A stretch of 64,000 nucleotides of DNA from Siphonodentalium dalli (Eukaryota > Mollusca > Scaphopoda > Gadilida > Siphonodentaliidae): positions 108,273,319 through 108,337,318 of the forward strand of contig CP136066.1 of assembly GCA_032622095.1 (NCBI GenBank). Reading direction: 5' to 3'. Shown one piece after another: positions 25,723 through 35,707 of this stretch (positions are counted from its first letter, which is position 1; every line of letters begins with the position of its first letter). The notes beneath the pieces were generated by a model. It was not told the DNA's origin, did not search any database, and saw nothing but the letters and a program-made list of their open reading frames with translations. Position numbers and translations under genes: made by a program.

Positions 25723-26628
25723 CAGTCCTTCGATTTTGAGGCGCGCACGCGGATCTAAAAACCAGCGAGTTATTAAATGCGCACGCCGAAAAATTTAAAT
25801 GCGCACGTCGGAATTTGCAGCCAGTGAACGAGATTTTAACAAACAGCACATCAATGGTTAAACGCCGACAAGACTATTCACCGTGTATCTTTCTCAGTAG
25901 CGATGACGTTGATTACGAACATAATAACAAAGATCAAAGCGGCCGCCGGCTTCTTTCTCACTCAATGATTCGGGTACACCTCGTCACAACTGCTGCACGT
26001 GCGAGTTCCCGCAAAAAACAGTGTCAATTCTTTGGCAGCCTCGTTTGATGTTTCGGCATGCGGGATTCGCCGATTCATTTGAATATTATTGGCATAGATT
26101 AGGTTTTAAGTTTAACTATACTTCGAAGCTATACTTCGAAGCCAGTATCTCTCGACTCGGAGAAAAACGAAAAATGGACATTGGAGCCTCCTCAAATACC
26201 GACTATATCAAAACGAAAGAGAGCCCCGGTTGATTCGTCGGATTCCGGTGAATCTGATTGCGGTAACGACTCCACTTCCGAGTTTGAAGTTTTAAGCGAC
26301 TGCGAGTCTGGTGAGCATGCGCTCTCAGACGCGGAAGTGGACTCATTACCGTGATTAGATTCACCTGGATTGCCAGATAATCGGATTATTGTGGACTAGA
26401 TATTGTACTACAATATAAACATATGTTTTTATTTCTGTTTTCACTTTAAGTTGCCAAAGGCACACTTGGAATTATACGTGTGTATCATTATAATTGTGTT
26501 TGTCTTTATTCAGTAATCATTTCATCCATGTTAATTTGAATTGTGCTCCCGCAAAAAAAGGCGCGCGCAAATTCCAAAAGCTCCGAGCGATATATCGGGC
26601 ACCTACGTTTTCCAAATTCGAAGGACTG
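25723..26628. mobile_element. CAG...CTG inverted-repeat element, copy 2 (906 bp)
   Basis: TIR CAGTCCTTCGA / TCGAAGGACTG with 7-bp flanking repeat CTTAATA (25716-25722 and 26629-26635). Closely related to 14064-15101 along most of its length. Copy 2 keeps an open stretch (about 26101-26354, no ATG) whose end is acidic and serine-rich (SSDSGESDCGNDSTSEFE, ending DAEVDSLP and a stop). In copy 1 this region is shortened and broken. Could be remains of the N-terminal part of a transposase or an exon; no catalytic domain is seen. Confidence 0.82.
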
Positions 26629-27500
26629 CTTAATATATTACTAATACGCTTCCATATATACGCACCTGTTCCCTCATTAAAATCAACATATTTCGCCCAT
26701 TTTAGGGGACCTCCGCATCAGTCCGCGATTTAATTTGCGTGATCAGGACACCCGCGCAGCAATCTCCGGGAGTGTATATACTAGTATAAGCGCTAGCTAA
26801 TGAATAATATTATTTGATTGACTTAATAAATAACATCTAATAAATATTCTTCATCTTATTCACAACTTTAAGGAGTCCTTCTGGCATACGAGCCATTACG
26901 AGGACATATAGATCTATATAGTGAATATTTATCGTCGTTTGATTTGCACCAAGTCGTCCAAGTGAACTCGGCGCATATATAATAGAACAAACCACTATTA
27001 TGATGACTGTGTCGTTATTTGTTTAAAATATGTATCAATTGACATATACGCACCCGTTCCCCCATTAAAATCAACATATTTCGCCCATTTTAGGGGACCT
27101 CCACGATTTAATTTGCGTGATCAGGACACCCGCGCAGCAATCTCCGGGAGTGTGTGTATATATATAGGCGCTAGCTAATGAATAATATTATTTGATTGAC
27201 TTAATAAATAACATCTAATAAATATTCTTCATCTTATTCACAAATTTAAGGAGTCCTTCTGGCACACGAGAATATTTATCGCCGTTTGATTTGCACCAAG
27301 TGAACTCGGCGCATATATAATTGATAGAACAGACCTCTATTATGATGATCGTGTCGTTATTTGTTTAAAATACGTATCAATTGACATATACGCACCCGTT
27401 CCCTCATTAAAATCAACATATTTCGCCCATTTTAGCCTTTTTTAGGGGACCTCCGCGAATTCTGGGACCTCCGCAAATAGCCTAGGCCAGGGACCTACTG

Positions 27501-28010
27501 CAAATCGTCGCACCCCATGGGTATTCCCAGACCTGATAAGTGATAAAACATATTATTAATGAAATTCACATTTCATTTGGAACTGATGTAAGTTCACGCA
27601 ATTGATTTTCGTTCTCAATCCTACTAGTCGTAGTAAACTAATAGGCCTGGTCCCTAGACTTTGTGGCACCACCGGCAATGTGGCTGCCTGTGTCAACTGT
27701 CATCGACGGGATTTTAAGAAATTTATGCGGCCAGTTTGGAAATGCCTGTGGGACCGTGTGTCGGCGTATAAAATTAGACAAGATGCTCAATATATGCTCC
27801 CACAAATACAGTGAAAGACTACCTTAAACGTTGAATTTTACTGATAATTTCATCGAAATTTGGCGTTGATTTACTCATTTTCCCTGGCGCGAGCGAAATC
27901 AAAATAAACAAGTGCGCATGTTCGGGGAAAATTAATTCGTATTCTGCATGAATTACTTCCCTTGATACGCAAGCGCAACAGTGACGTTCGCATACAAGTC
28001 AATGTTCATG

Positions 28011-28053
<43 letters not shown>

Positions 28054-28147
28054 TCACTATCTCTCCCCCACTCCCCTCTCTCTCTTTCTCTCTCACTCGT
28101 TCTCTCTCCAGTTGTAGGCCTACCTATTTATCTATATTAAATAGCCT
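27501..28147. repeat. CT/CA microsatellite and flank
   Basis: 28014-28105 is a CT-rich microsatellite with a short CA run. The preceding 500 bases contain no recognised gene. Confidence 0.8.
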
Positions 28148-29170
28148 ATATATAGAGGGGGACCACCCCACCCCCTCTGGCATCCGGCATCCGGCCTAAA
28201 ATGGGGGTTGCATCTGGAATACTCCATAACAGAGGGTGGCATCCGGAATACTATTTATACCAATTTAACCCATTGCTGCCAAACGTTTAGGCCATAGCTA
28301 AAACAACGCAGAAATAGAAAAATCGCCGATTTTAACATCAGTGATCGTTATTGTCACGACAAATCCACACCTGTTTACTATTGTGAGTTGGGAACACTTA
28401 GGCGAAGAACTGTCCTTATATCATATCCAAATAAAAGTCCCCCAAAATCTAAAATGGCGCCCACAATGGCCGAAATATTTTGAAAAATCACTGAAATTCC
28501 TTTATTTCCACATCATTGGGCATTATTTTCGAGACAACTGGACACATGCTGACAGTTGAGTTGGAAGTACTGAGATGAAGTAATTACCTTGCATCTCATG
28601 CAAGAAATTGTTTTCCAAATTGAAGATGGTGGTCAAAATGGCGACCGAAATTTGAAAACAAGCTCACATTCCTTTACTTTCTTATGATGGGCATTATTCT
28701 TACGCGATTTATGCCCACAATTACATGTTCATATGGAAAATTTATATGAAGTACTCAATTGAGTTTGGCAAATTCTCACAGTCAAGATGGCGACCAAACT
28801 GGCGGCCAGAAATTGAAAAGAAGTCGATATTATCACATACAAATTTCAACTTTTTGTCATTATTTCGATGGACAAAACGGTACATAATATCAGCCATCTA
28901 TTAGTTCCAACATAAGTCGTAGCCTTCTGGAATGATGAAACCCACAATTAATAATCGCGATGTGGCATTTCGAAATCCATTCTCCACGTAGCGCCCATAA
29001 TGGCCGTAACCGTATATAGGTGCGCCGAATAGTCATATTTTGACTTCCAAGAATCAAAACAACAGTACCTGAGTTTATTCTGATTTGCCACATTTAGCAT
29101 TATCTGGACCAGTTTCCGTCTCTTCGTCAGATTAATCTATCTCGCTTACACCAACACAGTTTTCTAAACT

Positions 29171-29272
29171 TCTTTGTAGAAAGGTCCCACTAATCGGAAT
29201 GTTTCAAACTATGCATATGCAGGTGCCGGTCTCTATCTGCGTATTTTCAGCTTTGGTGACCTAATGGGGATA
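29171..29272. repeat. 102-bp direct repeat, left copy (LINE target duplication)
   Basis: By eye identical to 31289-31390; it begins tctttgtagaaaggtcccac and ends ctaatggggata. The pair bounds the LINE exactly. Confidence 0.85.
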
Positions 29273-31288
29273 TATATATATATTTCTTTATTGCCTCCAT
29301 CTGGGGAGAGTATATTATATACAACATTATTTACAAATACAGATAGCATGTCACAAGCATGTGGTTGAACAGATTATATACCAATATGTGATATTATTAT
29401 ATAAAAAAACAAAAACAAAAAACAATCAAATTTAAAGAAAAAGAGGTGGGATATAAAAATAAATAAAAAAACAAACAAAAAAACAAATAAAAAACGGAGA
29501 GTATTTAATGAACAACATTTTCACGAATGTCACAAGCATATGGCTGAACATATTACACCAACGTGATATTATATTCGTAGAAAGTAGGAAAAAATAAAAG
29601 AAATGAATGAAATTAAAAAAAAAGAAAAAAAAAAGTGGCGGTTTCTTGATTACATTGAGTTGTTAGATACATAGATAATTAACACATATCCTATGCTATG
29701 ATAATTAACACACATATACAAAATGTTTTATACCAGTATGAACAACTAAGAATGTCGCATCCGTATGCTCGTTTAGAGCTATATACACAATCGAATATCT
29801 CACACGCGCGGGGATGTGAGGCAGAATTCACTATTATTGAAAACGCCAGTCGTGTGAACACTAGATATGTTATTTGTTTGTAACTAGTCTACACATAGCC
29901 ACGAAATACGATGATGTTACGTCAATTATCAAATTGTGGCATCGCTGGATGGGTGAAGTTAAGTGTGGGTCCTCTGAACCGAGCACTATAGCAAGAAAGT
30001 CATCTCTTGATAGACCGTCCAGGTAGAGGAAAACGCCAACGCCGTGATGGTTTAATAATGTCTCCCATAGACGGTTCCTCAGCTGTAAAATTGAAAGACC
30101 TATACAAGAGAACATTAAGTGATATAGTTCATTATCGTATGTTTTGTAGCATTGGTGGCACGTCAAGTTATTTTGGAAAGTTGTTTTGTTCAATAGTTTT
30201 GCTAAATTGAAGAATTTGTCCGCTGAATTCGGGCGAGACTGAAGAAGCCTCCAAATTTTCCACCCAGAGAGAGGGTCTCGAAGAACTTTCGTAGCAACAG
30301 AAAATTTCTTATCACTGGACATGGACTGATTCCATTGTGACATGTAGGTGATCTTCACGACACTTTTGACAATTGTCTTCCATGAATTTTGATCGGGGAA
30401 GTCGCCGTGGATTAGAAAATTATCAACATGATTCAAAAGACTATACTGCTCGAGTAAGGGAAAGACTTCAGAGACGAATCCGGACACTGGACGATGGAAC
30501 AGACGGTAGAGGTGTGCTTTGAAAATGAAGAGTTCAAGTGGAGTTTGGTGTCCAAGAGGAAGGTGAATCAAGTGTCCGAGGAAGCATAGTTTCCGTGTAT
30601 GCATTTCTTTCTGAGCGGGAAGTTGACCTATTAATCCTAGCGCAAGACACGTACTTGTGCGCTTCGGCAATTTCTGCGCGTATTTCACACACGTGCGCAG
30701 AGAACGTTCTATCACATTGGCGGATGATTGAGATTGTAGTGAAATAATTTCAGTACCATATATAGTGCCTTTGGTAAAACAACTGTTCGCAGGAGATGGC
30801 CCATAGTCAGAGGAGTAACACATTTGAGAGAATCGTTGCCAATCATAGAGAAAAACGTTTTTCGAAGTTTTGTTGCCACATCAGAAGAGTGTGATGAACT
30901 GCTGGAAAATTTGTCCTGAAGCAAACCGAGGTGAAGGCAATCCTTGTCTTCTTTTAAAGTATCAGATCCGAGCCGCCAGTGTCTGTATTGACGATCATAT
31001 ACGTGTCTGGGTTCATTGAAGACGACAATCTTGCTTTTTGTGCAGGAAAATCCGAATCTCCACCGAACGCTGTAGTCATAGCATATATTTAGGAGATTAT
31101 CCAGTCCTTGTTTGGTAAGAGCGAGAACGGCTATATCATCGGCTGTGGTTGGTGCGGCACAATGAAAGGAACTGACACTGAGACCGTGCTGCGACTTGTT
31201 CAGGTCGATCAAAAGGTCGTTGATGTAGACAAGGTAGCAAAAAGGTGATAACACACCCCCTTGCCTTGTTCCTTGGCCGATGCTGAAC
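29273..31288 (-). mobile_element. 5'-truncated non-LTR retrotransposon (LINE)
   Basis: The minus strand encodes the later reverse-transcriptase motifs and C-terminus of a LINE ORF2. Its 3' end, next to the left 102-bp repeat, has an AATAAA (29292-29287) followed by a short TA-repeat tail, as in LINEs that end in microsatellites. The 3' UTR (29290-29640) contains two loose copies of a ~180-bp unit ('gggagagtat...caacatt...gtcacaagcat.tgg.tgaaca'). Structure fits target-primed reverse transcription with 5' truncation. Confidence 0.85.
29870..31288 (-). pseudogene. LINE reverse transcriptase and C-terminal region, truncated
   Basis: The first reading frame (from 31288 down to about 30715) has QGTRQGGVLSPFCYLVYIND (RT motif 4 region), then TADDIAVLA (catalytic ADD; the first position of the usual F/YADD is Thr), then FSCTKSKIVVF (motif 6). 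A frameshift near 30780 moves coding to the overlapping frame 30823-29870. That frame begins TKGTIYGTEIISLQ and ends with a zinc-knuckle-like C-x2-C-x8-H-x4-C (CHQCYKTYDNELYHLMFSC) and about 90 further residues. The endonuclease domain and the first RT motifs are missing because of the 5' truncation. The C-terminal CCHC is typical of CR1/Jockey-like LINEs, but clade assignment needs a phylogeny. Confidence 0.85.
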
Positions 31289-31390
31289 TCTTTGTAGAAA
31301 GGTCCCACTAATCGGAATGTTTCAAACTATGCATATGCAGGTGCCGGTCTCTATCTGCGTATTTTCAGCTTTGGTGACCTAATGGGGATA
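31289..31390. repeat. 102-bp direct repeat, right copy (LINE target duplication)
   Basis: Second copy of the repeat at 29171-29272, adjoining the 5'-truncated end of the LINE. Confidence 0.85.
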
Positions 31391-33160
31391 ACAACATGTA
31401 CAGCTGGTGATATTCCCAAACAGCCACCTCTCAATATATGGTTCGTCAATTCACATACTCATCTAATGCACTGACGTACCCGGAAAACTTCTGTATATGG
31501 CTTCGAATGTTAAAGCCTGACATGTGACGGATGCCTTTCTGCTAAGGCGTAGAAGACCATAACGCATAATATACCCACACGTCTTGACCGCATACGTGAC
31601 TGTGAGTATTAATTGCCAAACTCAAATGAATACATACTTCATATCAATATTCCATATCAACATGTAATGGTGGGTAGAAATCACGAAACAATAACGCCCA
31701 TCGTAAGAAAGTAAATGAATTTAGGCGTGTTTTCAAATTTCGGTCGCCATTTTGGCCGCCATGTTGGATTTGGAAAACAATTTCTTGTATGAGATGTAAG
31801 GTAATTACTTCACCTCAGTATTTCCAACTCAACTGTAAGAATCGGTGGAGTTGTCTCGACAATAATGCTCAATGATGTGAATATGAGGGAATTTCGGTGA
31901 TTTTTCAAAATCTGTCCGCCATTGTGGGCGTCATTTTGGATTTGGAAGACTTTTATTTGGATATGCTACAAGGACATTTCTTCGCCTAAGTGTTCCCAAC
32001 TCACAATAGTAAGCAGGTATGGAGTTGTTGTGGTAATAACGCTCACTGATGTTAAAATCAGCGATTTTCGGCGATTTTTCTATTTCTGTAGCTATTTTGG
32101 CCGCCATCTTGGATTTGGGCGAATATTCCTCAACTCAGGTATAAGAGGAATCCTAGCTCGAGTATCTACTGCACATATATATGCATAGGTGTTGTTATGA
32201 TAGCAATAACATTCATTGATTCGAAACATTACATCGCGTTATTTGCGTCGATTCGGCTTTGACCTTTATACCCGTATTTGGGAAAACGTGATATCGGACA
32301 AAAATATCCCACAATGAATATATATTATGGTCCCCTGTGTTCGCCGATAAATGTATAAATTTACGCCAAGATGCCAAAATTTTCCCACAGAGACAGACAG
32401 AGATAAACGAAAGGTGGTGAAATATCAGATAAATGGCATATTTTCACACTTCGGTGGCCACCTTGACCGCTATATTGGATTCTGGTGTCGGATTTTTGGA
32501 TAATTTGTAATGGTTGTATATTAGCATAACGAATCGAGCGGAGACAAGACCGCATGTGATATCATCTTTACTATAATGGTGATCAAAGATTTCTGGTGCA
32601 TATAAAAAAAATGGCCGCCATGATGGACGCCATCTTGTCTGGAGTCTCTGCGGCCACTTTGTTTTCTTGTTAACAACAGAAAAAAATTAGAGGAGACATT
32701 AAGAAAGAAAATTAGTGGGGTGAAGTTAAGTCCTGGGGGGGGGGGGTGCAGAGGTCGACCAATATCTCCTGGACTAGATGCCTCAAATTTGAGCGCCATG
32801 TTTACTAAGTTAGATTTTCAAGGTCGCAAGTCGAAGTCTCGAAAGCGATCGAGTTATCTCTCGTACTATACATTTTGCATTCACCGTCTACACTATTGTT
32901 GTCATTGTTTCTATTGACGCGGGACTATTGTGAAATGCCGTCGTTCGACGGGTAGGAAAATAAAATATGTGACAATCATAGTTAATTATGAATGCAAAAA
33001 CAACACTAAATAATATCTGTCATTGTAATTTCGGCATCCGGAATACGAAATATACAGGTTTCGGCATCCGGCGTACTGCATGACACTCGGCATCCGGAAT
33101 ATACTCTATATTAACCCCGGAATCCGGCGTACGAAAAGGGGGTGGTCCCCCTCTATATAT

Positions 33161-35532
33161 CTCCCCTCTTCTCTCTTATTATATAATCAAGTTGACCGGT
33201 AGAAAAATATACGTCCATTCAATTCGTTTAATCTTTTTGACCCATAATACATAGGTAAGAACACGAGAACTTAATTAGATGGCTAATGAGTTATTCAACT
33301 TATCTGTACTGATAAATGTGGCAATCGTTCACCATAGCCTAATCACAATCATGCGGATATTTGTGTACCGGTATGAAGTTTGCACTGACGTGAAATAAAT
33401 ACGATTGTAAACTATATAATATCAAGGGCTGAATAAACAAAATATTGAAACCAACAAAAAAGTTTGCACCATTACCGGCTTTGTGTTGGTACGTGTGGAG
33501 TAACCTTGTCATTGATAATATAATATGATAATTATGTTCATAAAAAATTTGATTATAATTATACGATGAACACGAGCAAACTACGCACTCTGCACGGGTA
33601 TCGTGAATTGGTAAGTCGCAGATTGAATAATTTTGAATGAATATGAATATGAAAGTATCAGCTAGTACCCAACTAAATTAAACAAAAATAAAAATAAAAT
33701 CTGGGGTGGAAAAATTAACTAAGCTAAATAAATATATATTTTTGATACCCCCCCCCCCCCAATAATGAACTGTCATTGTTCACTTATTGATAATATTGAG
33801 GATTGCTTAGTCAATAAAGCATGTACTTTTGCATTACTACGGGGACCTACGCGAATGATGGATCTACGCTGGGATCTACGCAAATGTATATATAGGGACC
33901 TACTGCATAACGCAGTAACCTGAAAGTCTCAGTACCGGTACTCAACTTGAAAGTCTCAGTACTCAACTTAAGTACCGGTACCATGTCTTTATTGTCTTAA
34001 AATCACAAAATGTCACTCATCTATCACATATCCCCCGTGTTTCAAGTTTCACCGACCAGATTGCAACAATTTTGGGTATATAATTAATTATTAAATTAAA
34101 TTAATTATTAGTGCCATTTTAAGACATCTGATATCTTAATATGATTCCCCAGTCAAATTACCCATATGTAAAAAAAATTCAGCTCCTATGATCCAGCCGT
34201 TTCTGTATCAACGATCAGTTATTTATTACCACCGATAGATATTTCATTTGCGACAACCTTTCAAGTTAAATTTGACACTCCATGTCGCTAGTACTGTAGT
34301 CCCTCATATGACGTCACACGAAGGAAGATTAACGATTCAGACTGCATAATCAATGATGGAATATTGAATCACATGAATTGGCATAATATTTTTATACCAA
34401 AAGTAGGAAATTATGCAAATGTTGGTCTAAAAACAACAAATTCCCCATTAATAAATTGTTGGAAAATCAAACTACGAGAACAATTTCAACCAATTGTAAT
34501 TGGTGTGAAATTTCCAACTGATGTTGACAATGTATGAAATATCCAACAGTTCAAAAATTTGATCAAAGTTAGGGGAGGTGCAACAACCCCGCTCCCTGTC
34601 GCCGCGTCACTGATCACAATTTAAGAAATTCAGTTTCATGTCGCATTGACCGTGCACCTGCCATGTTCATTCGGCATACTCCAGTAATTACCTAGCCCCG
34701 TGGCATGTTGACATAACTTATTTAAAAAATATAATCTCTGTCAGTCATCTTCGACATGCTGTGCTGGCCATGCAGTGTAATATAATAAGGGTCATTCGAA
34801 ATATACAATGCGCAATATCGACAATCTTGATATCACAAAAGCCGATTATCGGCTGACCGTATTTCTTCTGGTGCATACCCTAGGTCACAATACTATCATT
34901 TAGCCTACTGTACGTACGCATTATTCAGGAACATGGCTATAGGGTCTCCATTCGAGGTGTGTCCGCCTTAGATTTTCCTATTGCACCCCCTTGAAACAGT
35001 CCGAGATTCCCATGTCTGGATAATTCCATCGAAATTTCCAAGTCTGGATACCCCTTGAGTTGGAATTTGGTTCATCCATCGACGTATATAGATCGATGGT
35101 TCATCTTGATAGTTTTCCAACTGTTAGAAATTGTCAACTCAGCAAACCCGGCTCGTTTTGCATGTAGTTGGAATGTTTTCAATCCAAAAAATTCACCTAT
35201 AAAGTAGGAAAATATAAAAAAAATTGGTCTAAAACAACATAATCGGCATTAAAGTTATACTTGTTGGAAAACCACTTTACTATCAGAACATAGTCAACTT
35301 ATTTTCGGTCGGAAATTTCCAACCTATATATCGTGTTTTGTAAATATCTTTTCGTATTTCTCAATAATCAATTGAAATTATATGAGAATATAGCATCACG
35401 TGCATCACCACTATATACCTCACCTGTGTCCGATTAAAATTCCCACTACTTTTACAATAGTTGAGGAGGGATCGGGGAGTTATTGGGGGAGCCGTTCTTC
35501 TATTACGGTACATATTTACTGATAACAATAAT
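33161..35532. other. Repeat-rich intergenic stretch, no gene seen
   Basis: Contains a poly-C run (33750-33760) and a 'gggacctacgcg...agggacctactgca' patch (33840-33908) like the ends of the foldback element. There is a doubled 'tgaaagtctcagtac' (33921-33965) and a dispersed repeat (about 34425-34620) that recurs at 49090-49280 ('ggtgtgaaatttccaact', 'ctgtcgcc.cgtc'). No coding sequence recognised. Confidence 0.5.
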
Positions 35533-35698
35533 TCTTGTTATGATATCACTAAATGAATATATGATATCACAAACTCTAATATATGATATCATTAAAAAAT
35601 TTATGATAACACAAAATTATTTAAAGATATCCCTAGTTCCAATTTGTGATTTCATAAATTAATTTGTTTAGATCACAAAATCGAATTATTGATATCAC
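35533..35698. repeat. TGATATCA-rich degenerate array, left part
   Basis: Repeated 'ttttgtgatatcac' and 'atgatatcattaa' motifs at 20-35 bp intervals. The array continues at 38582 on the other side of the inserted element. Confidence 0.7.
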
Positions 35699-35707
35699 AA
35701 TAGTAAG

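Larger units (their letters stand above)
24580..27500. mobile_element. Foldback-type element built of ~340-390 bp units
   Basis: The left arm (about 24590-25080) is inverted relative to the right arm (about 26639-27480). Each unit contains 'ggggacctccgcg', 'ccctcattaaaatcaacat', 'tttgcgtgatcaggacaccc' and 'gcgctagctaatgaataata'. In the right arm 'aaaatcaacatatttcgccc' starts at 26679, 27067 and 27409, so units are about 388 and 342 bp; the left arm has one full unit plus part of another. Ends: ggggactagtccctatttgcg on the left and caaatag...agggacctactgc on the right. The arms are separated by 1.5 kb holding the palindromic array at 25097-25240 and the CAG element at 25723-26628. No ORF of note. 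Confidence 0.7.
28148..33160. mobile_element. Composite inverted-repeat element, ~5 kb
   Basis: A 22-bp terminal inverted repeat (28148-28169 and 33139-33160; core AGAGGGGGACCACCCC) brackets two long inverted arms, about 28290-29160 and 31391-32105. The arms consist of ~170-180 bp modules, each centred on a 'ccaaaatggcggccg'-like motif. Just inside both ends are short repeats of 'ggcatccggaatac', in the same orientation at both ends rather than inverted. Target duplications are not clear because the left flank is a microsatellite. A LINE fragment is inserted in the loop. 32106-33000 is single-copy within the element, with further atggccgccat motifs. Confidence 0.6.

Noticed and set aside
25365-25748. 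127-codon minus-strand ORF
   Set aside because: No domain; it starts in the end of the inserted CAG element and crosses into its flank.
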